Of a stretch of 10,345 nt of DNA, positions 1 through 6,212 are shown piece by piece. A model generated the notes under the pieces. The model had not been told where the DNA came from. It worked only from the letters and a program-made list of their open reading frames with translations, and did not search any database. How positions within the stretch are numbered: the first letter of the stretch is position 1; every line of letters begins with the position of its first letter. Both the position numbers and the translations under genes were made by a program. Source of the DNA: Candidatus Gastranaerophilales bacterium (lineage in GTDB: Bacteria > Cyanobacteriota > Vampirovibrionia > Gastranaerophilales > CAJFVJ01); contig JAQUTS010000053.1 of assembly GCA_028694275.1 (NCBI GenBank), positions 1 to 10,345 on the forward strand, given 5' to 3'.

Positions 1-638
1 TATTCAGGCTTGTACGTATCCACATTTTTATACATTACTTTATATCTGGTAGTACCTGTATGCGGATACATTTTACCGTGTTTTAACGCTGACTGCCCTG
101 ATAAATCTCTTAAAAACTCAACATTAATAATCTCATTCACCTTTTTGGCAGCATCTAACGGATTAGAACCTTTTTGAGCATATACAAATTTCTCTGCAAA
201 ATCAGCACCAAGCATTTCTTTATCAAAATCTTTCATTTCTGTCCTAAGAAGCGCATCTCTTCTTTCATAATACTGAGGATCTTTAATAAGTTTTTTGTAA
301 TGTTCTCTTAATTGTTTCTTGTATTTATATAAAGAATTATAATCATCAGGTGTTTGAGTACCTTTGGCAAAATTTCCGAGAGCCTTTTTAATAGTCGGCT
401 CATCATCAGCAATTGATTTTATGTTATCAACAAAAGACGCATATCGCTCTTTGCCTGATTTGATGAGCGCAAGTGTACTTGCTTTTGCTGTTTCATTATC
501 CAAAATCTTTACATTAGCTTCATCTAAAGAAGCCTTAGTTGTTGTCAACTCTCCTTGCAAGGATTTAACGCTAGCTGCCAATTCTTTTTTTGAAGGGCCG
601 CTTGGTATTAAATATTTCAAAAAATTAATTCCACTCAT
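1..638 (-). CDS. Hypothetical protein, N-terminal part, coiled-coil rich (runs off left edge)
   Basis: A minus-strand frame starting at the ATG at 638 stays open for about 212 codons to the window edge, so the C-terminus is missing. The start is supported by AAAGGTG a few bases upstream (about 642-648). The protein begins MSGINFLKYLIPSGPSKKEL. Residues of roughly 17-60 are rich in K, E, L, A and S with heptad-like spacing (ELAASVKSLQGELTTTKASL), which suggests a coiled coil. Later residues are charged and mostly helical, with tyrosine/lysine-rich patches around YNSLYKYKKQLREHYKKL. I see no signal peptide, membrane segment or catalytic motif, and I do not recognise the family. The 193 bases to the next gene hold the promoters of two divergent genes; TATAAC on the minus strand near 675-682 is a possible -10 but no convincing -35 is visible. 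The frame is clearly coding; the function is unknown. Confidence 0.8.
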   Translation of the reverse strand, partial: MSGINFLKYLIPSGPSKKELAASVKSLQGELTTTKASLDEANVKILDNETAKASTLALIKSGKERYASFVDNIKSIADDEPTIKKALGNFAKGTQTPDDYNSLYKYKKQLREHYKKLIKDPQYYERRDALLRTEMKDFDKEMLGADFAEKFVYAQKGSNPLDAAKKVNEIINVEFLRDLSGQSALKHGKMYPHTGTTRYKVMYKNVDTYKPE

Positions 639-831
639 ATTTCACCTTTTCATTTTTAAAAATAGCCATACTAGTTATAACGAAAAAGATAAGATGAAAT
701 TAACAAAAAAAATCATTTCTAGTTACAAATTGTTAATAAAAAAGAAGCATTTTTACAAGAGCACAAAACCAAAGCACTTCTTTTTGTACTATGTTTTTGG
801 TATACCGTAAATTAGCAGAAGTAATTTTAAA

Positions 832-1611
832 ATGGTAACAACATCTATGCTTAACCAATTTTCAAGAACAGAATTAATATTCGGCAAAAAAGCTATGGAC
901 AAACTCCACCATGCCAGAGTTGCTGTATTTGGGCTAGGAGGAGTAGGCAGCTACACCGCAGAAGCTTTGGCCAGAAGCGGAGTAGGAGAATTGGATTTGA
1001 TAGATGATGACAAAGTTTGTATTACCAATATAAACAGACAACTTTTTGCAACACGCAAAACTGTCGGCAAACAAAAAACAGATGTCGCAAAAGAAAGACT
1101 CGAAGAAATAAACCCTGAAATAAAAATAAACACCTACAACACTTTTTATTTGCCTGAAACATCCGATCAATTTGATTTTGGTCAATATGACTATATTGTA
1201 GATGCCATCGACACGGTCAAAGGAAAAATAGAACTTGTCATAAAAGCTCAAGAATCCAACACGCCAATAATAAGCTCAATGGGTGCAGGAAACAAAGTCG
1301 ACCCGACAGCTTTCAAGGTTGAGGACATATACAAAACAAAAGTTTGCCCGCTGGCTAAAGTAATGAGGCAAGAACTTAAAAAAAGAAAAATCAAAAAACT
1401 AAAAGTTGTATATTCAGAAGAACTACCTATAAAACCGATAGATAATGACACTGTTAATTGTAAAACACAATGCGTTTGCCCTCCAGGCACAACAAGAAAA
1501 TGTACACACAGAAACCAAATCCCCGGAAGCAACGCCTTTGTCCCACCTGTAGTCGGGCTCATCATAGCAGGTGAAATAATTAAAGACATAATAAAAGCCC
1601 CAAAAATATAA
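832..1611 (+). CDS. tcdA: tRNA threonylcarbamoyladenosine dehydratase (ThiF/HesA/E1-like)
   Basis: TcdA (formerly CsdL/YgdL) uses ATP to dehydrate the t6A37 base of ANN-decoding tRNAs to the cyclic hydantoin form ct6A. At 259 aa it is close to the E. coli length (about 268). Visible features are the RTELIFGKKAMDKL entry segment (12-25), the ATP-binding GLGGVGS loop (34-40), LIDDD (56-60), the E1 signature NINRQLFAT (66-74), VDAIDT (123-128), SSMGAGNKVDPT (148-159) and the C-terminal FVPPVVGLIIAGEIIKDII (236-254). Cysteines 210, 214, 216 and 224 (CKTQCVCPPG...RKC) form a cluster that could bind a metal; it resembles Firmicutes-type homologues more than E. coli. The ATG at 832 has AGAAG 10 nt upstream; a second ATG at 847 lacks any ribosome-binding site. 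TATACC at 801-806 is a possible -10. The stop codon lies inside a 16-bp palindrome. Identification is firm. Confidence 0.93.
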   Translation: MVTTSMLNQFSRTELIFGKKAMDKLHHARVAVFGLGGVGSYTAEALARSGVGELDLIDDDKVCITNINRQLFATRKTVGKQKTDVAKERLEEINPEIKINTYNTFYLPETSDQFDFGQYDYIVDAIDTVKGKIELVIKAQESNTPIISSMGAGNKVDPTAFKVEDIYKTKVCPLAKVMRQELKKRKIKKLKVVYSEELPIKPIDNDTVNCKTQCVCPPGTTRKCTHRNQIPGSNAFVPPVVGLIIAGEIIKDIIKAPKI

Positions 1612-1622
1612 TTGCAATTATA
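1607..1622. repeat. 16-bp perfect palindrome over the tcdA stop codon
   Basis: The sequence TATAATTGCAATTATA is its own reverse complement and contains the tcdA TAA stop. It is followed by ACTTTTTG, so it may be a weak transcription terminator, but it has no loop and little G+C. It could instead be an operator for the next gene at 1664. In DNA this AT-rich it may also be chance. Confidence 0.5.
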
Positions 1623-1663
1623 ACTTTTTGTAAAATCATCTTAAAAAACAAGCAATCAAAAAT

Positions 1664-2374
1664 ATGTTTAGAGTTGATTACCCTATGATAATCAGCAATT
1701 ATTCAACAATACAATCACATACTTTTGGAAAAAACCCTGAAGGAGAACTCAGGAGAGTCCAGCATGGAATCCCTGCAAAAGTGACCGCTGAATACACCGG
1801 TTACACAGGACCTAAGGAATTAGACTTCCCGACAAATCCACATTTGAATCCTGAAAAATATCCCGATGTCACAAAACAATACAATGAACTGCTTGAGAGT
1901 CTTTTAAACACGGCAAATGAGAAAAACGGCAAAAGCAAAATAATAAATTTCTTCAAAAAATGCAGTGCTCTTGGCAAAAATTTCAAAACTGGCGACAAAT
2001 GGGACACAAAGTTTTTAGAAAATTTCCCCGGAAGAGATATCAACGGAAAAGTACAATATGCTCGATTAAATGACAAAATAGTCAGCGCAAATTATGTTTC
2101 AAACCACATCTATGGCGAATCCTTGGCCAAACTTGGCTTCAAAAGGTGGTTTGTAATTCTTGCATCGCACCTTGATGCTGCAGGTTTATCAAATTTGATT
2201 TTTGAGGGGCAATTACCTACTTTGAAAAATTTAAAATTCAAAGACACAGATGCTGATCAAAAGACAATAAGATTTGCTTTTGATCAAACAAAAGAAAGTC
2301 TCACTGATACAAGCAAAAAAATAGGCAACCAAATATCTGAAATTTTGCCTAATAGGCTGATAAAATTTGCATAG
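1664..2374 (+). CDS. Polymorphic toxin type 44-like domain protein (orphan)
   Basis: A 236-aa soluble protein with no signal peptide or membrane segment. From about residue 105 its motif order resembles the bacterial toxin 44 family (Ntox44) as I remember it: GDKWDTK (110-116) for the WDLK-type entry motif, VSNHIYGESLAKLGF (145-159) for GNxxYGxxGxxxG, ILASHLDAAG (165-174), then DTDADQKTIRFAFDQ (194-208) for the acidic GDDPxDxxxI motif. Residues 1-100 look like a lineage-specific leader rather than a trafficking module, and about 25 residues follow the domain. Family members are usually the C-terminal tips of secreted toxins; here the domain is almost alone and no immunity gene follows, because the next gene is on the other strand. 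Neither the ATG at 1664 nor the one at 1685 (MIISNYS) has a Shine-Dalgarno sequence, so the start is uncertain. Domain assignment is from memory of motifs only and the activity is unproven. Confidence 0.6.
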   Translation: MFRVDYPMIISNYSTIQSHTFGKNPEGELRRVQHGIPAKVTAEYTGYTGPKELDFPTNPHLNPEKYPDVTKQYNELLESLLNTANEKNGKSKIINFFKKCSALGKNFKTGDKWDTKFLENFPGRDINGKVQYARLNDKIVSANYVSNHIYGESLAKLGFKRWFVILASHLDAAGLSNLIFEGQLPTLKNLKFKDTDADQKTIRFAFDQTKESLTDTSKKIGNQISEILPNRLIKFA

Positions 2375-2375
2375 A

Positions 2376-3083
2376 TTAAAACACCTTTGCAAACTGAATT
2401 ACAAATCCCGATCTGCCGGCTTTTGAGCTATTAGGGATTTGATAACCGGCGTAGAGGGTTTTGTTGTTTTTGAACGAATAACTAAACCCTGAAATCATAA
2501 AACCTGCAAAATGCTCATTACCTGAAAACCAATCAGTGAGCAAGGTTACTTTTTTAGTAACAGGCTGCTCTATAGCACCGATAAAAGCAGTACTGTCAGT
2601 CCCAAAAAGTTGTTTGGTACCATAACTAACACCAGCCGTTAATCTTGTATTGGTAACAGGCACTCTTCCGCTCAAATGAGAGTACGTCCAATTTCCGACG
2701 CCTTGCCCCTCAAGAGATGTCAAAACATTAGAACCCACTGTGAATTTATACTCACGGTTTGGGTATTTTTCTCGCAGTTTTGGAATGGGAATGACGGATT
2801 TGAAACCTGTACCAAGAGTAATATTATTGGATGAAGGGGCACTTACGTTGAACAAATTGACATCAACCTCAGTATTATGGCCTATACCATAACCTGAATA
2901 GGTAGTTCCAGTAAAAAAAGCACCGTTGTTATAGGGTCTGAACTGAGCTTCTTGCTGCAGAAATATATGTTTTTCTTCTGTCACATCAGCACTGGGCACA
3001 TTGAATACGGTTTGCATAGCATAAGCCCTTGAACAAAATCCAAAGCACAAAATAATCAGCAATATAATATGGTTATTTTTCAT
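2376..3083 (-). CDS. Exported beta-barrel-like (outer-membrane) protein, family not recognised
   Basis: A 235-aa protein with a clear Sec signal peptide: MKNN, a hydrophobic core at residues 5-16, and an AYA signal-peptidase I site at 20-22 just before MQTVFN. The mature part is rich in G, S, T, N and aromatic residues with alternating patterns typical of amphipathic beta strands (for example FFTGTTYSGYGIGHNTEVDVNL within 57-80 and HFAGFMISGFSYSF near 192-205). The final segment GFVIQFAKVF ends in phenylalanine, as expected for a BAM-recognised outer-membrane barrel. About eight to ten strands would fit the length; this is an estimate, not a computed topology. It implies a diderm envelope. 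The ATG at 3083 has no obvious Shine-Dalgarno. The stop lies 1 nt from the stop of the convergent gene. The substrate or role is unknown; a small porin-like or structural barrel is possible. Confidence 0.78.
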   Translation of the reverse strand: MKNNHIILLIILCFGFCSRAYAMQTVFNVPSADVTEEKHIFLQQEAQFRPYNNGAFFTGTTYSGYGIGHNTEVDVNLFNVSAPSSNNITLGTGFKSVIPIPKLREKYPNREYKFTVGSNVLTSLEGQGVGNWTYSHLSGRVPVTNTRLTAGVSYGTKQLFGTDSTAFIGAIEQPVTKKVTLLTDWFSGNEHFAGFMISGFSYSFKNNKTLYAGYQIPNSSKAGRSGFVIQFAKVF

Positions 3084-3163
3084 TAAAATATCAAAAATTC
3101 TAATCTACAGATAATAGTTTAATATAAAAAAATCAAAATATTTGAATAAGAAAATACTTTTGT

Positions 3164-3191
3164 TTGCTAAGATTTTTTTTCGTGATATTAT
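3164..3191 (+). promoter_or_regulatory. Candidate sigma70-type promoter for the tRNA-Arg transcript
   Basis: TTGCTA (3164-3169) and TATTAT (3186-3191) are separated by 16 bp. Transcription would begin near 3198, so the precursor would carry the tRNA-derived element at 3221-3293 in its leader before the tRNA at 3321. Nothing between 3294 and 3320 makes a promoter with acceptable spacing to the tRNA, which supports the upstream placement. Confidence 0.4.
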
Positions 3192-3220
3192 TTTTTACGG
3201 TGATGAAACACCTTTTTGTA

Positions 3221-3293
3221 ATATGTGCCCGTAGCTCAGCAGGCCTGTTGGGGAAACCCCGACAAAGTAAAGAGTCCACTCTATACAGCTGAG
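3221..3293 (+). other. tRNA-derived composite element upstream of tRNA-Arg
   Basis: Bases 3221-3240 are an exact 20-nt copy of 3317-3336, that is ATAT plus the first 16 nt of tRNA-Arg. Bases 3278-3293 are the reverse complement of the tRNA D-arm at 3331-3346 with one mismatch (15 of 16). Between them, GTTGGGG (3247-3253) and CCCCGAC (3257-3263) form a 7-bp hairpin including one G.U pair; CCCCGAC also occurs in the reverse complement of the tRNA T-arm. Outer CTCAGC (3235-3240) and GCTGAG (3288-3293) can close the fold. The order of blocks matches a decayed, inverted tRNA copy overlain on a forward 5' fragment. It may be a recombination or template-switch scar, a tRNA pseudogene, or a structured leader. 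Confidence 0.65.
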
Positions 3294-3320
3294 AATAAAT
3301 TGAAATTAAAAACTATATAT

Positions 3321-3394
3321 GTGCCCGTAGCTCAGCTGGATAGAGTGTTTGGCTACGAACCAAAAGGTCGGGGGTTCGAATCCCTCCGGGCACG
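3321..3394 (+). tRNA. tRNA-Arg (anticodon ACG)
   Basis: The 74 nt fold into a full cloverleaf. The acceptor is GTGCCCG/CGGGCAC with discriminator G, the D-arm is GCTC...GAGT, and the anticodon stem TTTGG/CCAAA encloses the loop CTACGAA, giving anticodon ACG. A 5-nt variable loop (AGGTC) precedes the T-arm GGGGG-TTCGAAT-CCCTC. The ACG wobble A is normally deaminated to inosine by TadA to read CGU, CGC and CGA. The 3' CCA is not encoded (TTTAAT follows), so it must be added post-transcriptionally. A strong terminator follows at 3413-3444. Confidence 0.96.
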
Positions 3395-3412
3395 TTTAAT
3401 AAAATAGAACGT

Positions 3413-3444
3413 TCTACTCCCACATAAGTGAGTAGATTTTTTTT
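3413..3444 (+). terminator. Intrinsic terminator after tRNA-Arg
   Basis: A perfect 7-bp stem, TCTACTC (3413-3419) with GAGTAGA (3430-3436), encloses a 10-nt loop and is followed directly by eight T residues (3437-3444). It lies 18 nt after the tRNA-Arg 3' end and should end that transcript. Confidence 0.85.
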
Positions 3445-3447
3445 GTC

Positions 3448-3465
3448 TTGTCCATATTTTGTCCA
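3448..3465. repeat. Two TTGTCCA direct repeats, 11 bp apart
   Basis: TTGTCCA occurs at 3448-3454 and 3459-3465, in phase with one helical turn, just downstream of the tRNA-Arg terminator. This arrangement could be a pair of protein-binding sites, such as recombinase arm sites next to a tRNA attachment site, but no integrase gene is present in the window. Confidence 0.35.
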
Positions 3466-3533
3466 CTTTTTTGCATTGCAATAAGAAGTAAAATGTATTT
3501 GTTTAAGCTAAAATACATTAACTTTTTCAACAA

Positions 3534-3992
3534 TTAATTTCTATGAATATAGTTTAAATGTAAATTTCTTCTAATCCAAATTAAATTCTCAGGCCTTTGG
3601 TCATAACCATTATTGGAAATATGATGTACTTGCCAAGGACCTAAGTTTTCTTCTTGAGTATCATCTTTTTCTATCCAAGCATGTGCAATTAAAGTCCATA
3701 CTCTTAGGCTTTTCCAAAATTCAGGAATATAAAGTTCTCCGTAATCTTTTTCGATATCAAATTGTTCGATTATATTTAATTTGCCACATTCATCTCTAGC
3801 AACTCTCCCAAAGTTGCTAGCTTTTATCACTACATCTTTATACTTTTTAACTCCTTCAACTGTATATAAGAAGTCGCATATCTCCCAATTTTCTTTTTCA
3901 GTACAAGAAAATAGTTTTTTTGTATTTGCATTTTTATAGCATTGATAACAGCACAACAAAAGAAGAAACCAGACAAAATCAAATGCTTGCAT
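3534..3992 (-). CDS. HNH endonuclease, homing/NUMOD type, possibly a remnant
   Basis: A 152-aa protein from the ATG at 3992; a TTG one codon upstream is a less likely start. The C-terminal half has the homing-type HNH core VHHISNNGYDQRPENLIWI (122-140), with H123-H124 as the metal/base histidines and N136-L137 as the NL signature. Before it lie IKASNFGRVAR (56-66), similar to the DNA-reading NUMOD-like SNxGRV motif, and LRVWTLIAHAWIE (96-108), equivalent to the segment preceding the HNH core in this family. The CxxC zinc pairs of other HNH types are absent. Residues 5-19 (hydrophobic, with Cys14, 15 and 18) are not expected in such enzymes, so the N-terminus may be a fusion or a scar of 5' truncation. 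A 6-bp inverted repeat ATCGCA/TGCGAT (4001-4006, 4016-4021) lies just upstream, and there is no Shine-Dalgarno. Such genes usually travel in phages, introns or free-standing homing elements. Confidence 0.78.
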   Translation of the reverse strand: MQAFDFVWFLLLLCCYQCYKNANTKKLFSCTEKENWEICDFLYTVEGVKKYKDVVIKASNFGRVARDECGKLNIIEQFDIEKDYGELYIPEFWKSLRVWTLIAHAWIEKDDTQEENLGPWQVHHISNNGYDQRPENLIWIRRNLHLNYIHRN

Positions 3993-4099
3993 CAAGGCTA
4001 ATCGCAGGGGTTATGTGCGATAATATGTCAATTTGTATAGCTAATGCACAAAAAATGCTTACTAAACAATAAAAAAGTTGTAGGCAGATACGATTTTAA

Positions 4100-5068
4100 C
4101 TAAAAGCTGATGTTGGGCTTTTGAAAGCTCAAAACATCTGTTATTCCTTCGATTTTATAGCTTTCCATTTTATGACCGCCCTTTGGAATCTGATAAAAAC
4201 CTGCCAAGTTTTTTGCTTTTGATGACAGAAATTTTGCAGTAGTGACAGGAATCATACTGTCATTGCTGGAATGTATGATATATGTCGGAGCATTAATTCT
4301 TTGTATTTTATCCTCTGTTTTAAATACCCTATTAAAAACATCCATTGCAGAAGGGTGGTTCAAAATGAAATTTTTGATAGGATCAGGAATATATTTTTTC
4401 TTTGTATTAGACAAAACATAATTAGCAGCACGTCCAAATCCGTTTATGGGAGATACCAAAACAACACCACCCAAATCGGGATTTTTCGAAGCTAAATCAA
4501 CAGCCATTGAGCTACCTGCGCTATGGCCAACTACAGTAATATTTGAAGCAGGAACTTGCCCTTTAAGATACTCAAGACCTGCTTCTACATCTTTATTTAT
4601 CAATTCTTCCGTGACTTTTACTTTTTTGTTTTTACCAAAGCCTCTATACTCAAGAGCCAAAACCCCATAACCTGCTTTGTTCAATTCTGCATAAAGAGGC
4701 TGATTATGAGATACATTTTGTGACATACCATGCAAAAACAATACATATTTATTGGCTTTATCGGGATTTATATCCCAAGATTGCAGTTCTTTATTGTCAG
4801 GTGTTTTGATTACTACGTTTTTGATTTTGCCCTTCAGTTCAGGGATAGGAGACAAATATCTGTTCTTTGAGACAATCATTGACCTTCTTAGAAGCCTATT
4901 GCAGAAAAAATTCATAGGATGAAATTTGTATAATTCAGATCTTCCTCCAAAATTAACCGTATCTGCATTAGCAGCTTTATTATTACAAACAGGCGAAACA
5001 TTAAGCCTGTTTTGGTTTTTGAAAGTGCGGGGGATTGTATAATTATTAGAAACGGATCTGATTATCAT
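4100..5068 (-). CDS. Alpha/beta-hydrolase (serine hydrolase, S33/Hydrolase_4-like)
   Basis: A 322-aa cytosolic hydrolase. The core starts near residue 83 with strands leading to the oxyanion segment VLFLHGMSQN (109-118), then ALEYRGFGKNKK (138-149), the nucleophile elbow GHSAGS (181-186, Ser183), the acid HSSNDSMIP (266-274, Asp270) and GGHK (297-300, His299). The triad is complete, so it should be an active esterase, lipase, thioesterase or peptidase; the substrate cannot be told. Residues 1-45 are a low-complexity leader rich in N, R, S and V ending in TVNFGG (37-42), of a type I associate with Gastranaerophilales proteins; it is not a Sec signal. Upstream of the ATG at 5068 there is only A-rich sequence and no good Shine-Dalgarno. 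It lies 69 bp downstream of the PHP gene on the same strand and may be co-transcribed with it. Confidence 0.88.
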   Translation of the reverse strand: MIIRSVSNNYTIPRTFKNQNRLNVSPVCNNKAANADTVNFGGRSELYKFHPMNFFCNRLLRRSMIVSKNRYLSPIPELKGKIKNVVIKTPDNKELQSWDINPDKANKYVLFLHGMSQNVSHNQPLYAELNKAGYGVLALEYRGFGKNKKVKVTEELINKDVEAGLEYLKGQVPASNITVVGHSAGSSMAVDLASKNPDLGGVVLVSPINGFGRAANYVLSNTKKKYIPDPIKNFILNHPSAMDVFNRVFKTEDKIQRINAPTYIIHSSNDSMIPVTTAKFLSSKAKNLAGFYQIPKGGHKMESYKIEGITDVLSFQKPNISF

Positions 5069-5137
5069 TTTATTTTTTCTTTGTAAAAACTAGTTAAAAG
5101 GTTTAAAAACCAAAAATAAAAAAATTTGCTTGTTAAT

Positions 5138-6154
5138 TTAGCCAATTATATTTATAAGTTCATTATCCGAAAAATACTTAGACGCAGTCAAGATATTATT
5201 TTTGTGAGAATCAATGCCGCCCGTACTCAAAAAGCCGTGTTTTTTGCTAATGTTGCTTATATCACCCAAAAAATTAACACATTTGCCATAGTAAGACTGA
5301 TAATGATTTTCTACAAATTTTGCTTTTTCTTTCGCCAAGGCTTTAAAAGAACCCAAAAAATCATCAAAAAATCCTGCCACATCACCAGGTGCGCCCATAT
5401 TAATCATACGTGCAGGATGGGCAATACCAAAGGCCCCGTATTTTTGAGAAGAAAAATGTTTAATCATATCAACAAATCCTGATGGTTTTTTCTCCCAAAA
5501 CTTGTCATCAAAAGGGTTTAATCCATACATCAAAACATGCGCTTTTGGCATATTATCTTGCTTTTCAGCCGAAATTTCAGTAGCCATAACTATCCTCAAA
5601 TTCCTGTATTTGTAAGGATCTTTTTTTATCAAATTAACAACTTCTATATTTTGTTTGACTGTATCATGATCAGCTATACCAATAACAAAAGGAGCATTTG
5701 GCATTTTAGAAGTTTTCTTCATTTTTTGGGCATTAATGTCAGCAATTTTCACTGCTTGATTCAAGATTTCCTCAACACTCATAACGCCATCAGAGTTTTT
5801 TGAATGTATATGAAGATTAGCCCTAAAATCACCTGATGTCGCCAAAGAAAAATCCCTGTCATCAGGGACATCAAGGCTTTTTCTGATGCCCGGCATATAA
5901 TCTTTCATCGTGAATGATTGAGCGATTTCTTCTAATTCTTGCAATCCTATAATAGGTCTTAATAGATAAGCATCTGTTTTTTTCATACCGACTTCTTCAG
6001 CAAGAGTCTGTCTATAGAATATATCTTGAGGATACGTCTTAATCTGTTTTTTAAACTTGGCTTTATACCCGCCCATAAAAGCGACTAAAGCCCCTGATGG
6101 CGGTTTTGCCTTTTGAGTGGAATTATGTTTGATGGGTGAATAACTGACTTGCAT
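5138..6154 (-). CDS. PHP-domain metal-dependent phosphoesterase
   Basis: PHP proteins hydrolyse phosphoester bonds with a two- or three-metal centre; relatives act on 3',5'-nucleoside bisphosphates, RNA ends or histidinol phosphate. All expected ligands are visible in order: LHIHSKNSDG (H115, H117, D122), IADHD (162-164, with H163), ATEIS (E193), AHVLMYG (H206), AHPAR (H246) and GGIDSHK (D315, H317). The enzyme therefore looks intact, most like the YciV/RNase AM-type branch. It is 338 aa because of an N-terminal extension of about 108 residues, with a lineage-style start MQVSYSPIKHNSTQK and a region like DIFYRQTLAEEVGMKK; the role of this part is unknown. The ATG at 6154 has no Shine-Dalgarno but lies exactly 6 nt after TGTTATAAT, predicting a leaderless mRNA. 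It is divergent from the histidine kinase and upstream of the hydrolase. Confidence 0.88.
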   Translation of the reverse strand: MQVSYSPIKHNSTQKAKPPSGALVAFMGGYKAKFKKQIKTYPQDIFYRQTLAEEVGMKKTDAYLLRPIIGLQELEEIAQSFTMKDYMPGIRKSLDVPDDRDFSLATSGDFRANLHIHSKNSDGVMSVEEILNQAVKIADINAQKMKKTSKMPNAPFVIGIADHDTVKQNIEVVNLIKKDPYKYRNLRIVMATEISAEKQDNMPKAHVLMYGLNPFDDKFWEKKPSGFVDMIKHFSSQKYGAFGIAHPARMINMGAPGDVAGFFDDFLGSFKALAKEKAKFVENHYQSYYGKCVNFLGDISNISKKHGFLSTGGIDSHKNNILTASKYFSDNELINIIG

Positions 6155-6160
6155 AGCAGG

Positions 6161-6169
6161 ATTATAACA
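6161..6169 (-). promoter_or_regulatory. Extended -10 promoter of the PHP gene (leaderless start)
   Basis: On the minus strand TGTTATAAT (6169 to 6161) is a perfect extended -10 (TGn plus TATAAT). The next 6 nt, CCTGCT, are followed by the ATG at 6154, so +1 falls on the A of the start codon. The -35 region (near 6184-6189) is poor, which fits an extended -10 promoter. Confidence 0.7.
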
Positions 6170-6176
6170 TATTTAA

Positions 6177-6206
6177 TTGCCCAAAAGGCTTAAAAGTTGC
6201 TATAAT
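6177..6206 (+). promoter_or_regulatory. Promoter of the kinase operon (leaderless start)
   Basis: TTGCCC (6177-6182, four of six consensus bases) and a perfect TATAAT (6201-6206) are 18 bp apart. The ATG at 6213 follows after CAAAAT, six bases, placing +1 on the start codon. This promoter also fixes the gene start at 6213 and excludes an in-frame ATG at 6177, which lies within the -35. Confidence 0.72.
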
Positions 6207-6212
6207 CAAAAT

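Noticed and set aside
738..785. AAAAAGAAG...CTTCTTTTT inverted repeat upstream of tcdA
   Set aside because: A 9-bp almost pure A-T/T-A stem with a 29-nt loop is too weak to call a terminator, and it lies in a promoter region between divergent genes.
364..810. A 148-codon plus-strand frame
   Set aside because: It lies largely antisense to the better supported minus-strand gene at 1-638, which has a ribosome-binding site and sensible protein composition; the C-terminal part is translated AT-rich intergenic DNA.
3294..3320. TTGAAA and TATATA as a tRNA-Arg promoter
   Set aside because: The two boxes are only 8 bp apart and the predicted start would fall inside the mature tRNA.
3225..3407. A 60-codon plus-strand frame starting in the tRNA-derived element
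   Set aside because: It reads through the tRNA-Arg gene; the PVAQLDRV...GRGFESLRAR translation is the familiar artefact of tRNA sequence, not a protein.
5096..5125. GGTTTTTAAACC plus T residues on the minus strand, possible terminator between the PHP and hydrolase genes
   Set aside because: Only 4-5 bp of mostly A-T stem; not strong enough to separate the two genes into different transcripts.
6177..6212. Upstream in-frame start for the histidine kinase (12 extra residues)
   Set aside because: The codons would overlie the -35 and -10 of its own promoter; the start at 6213 fits the PAS domain.
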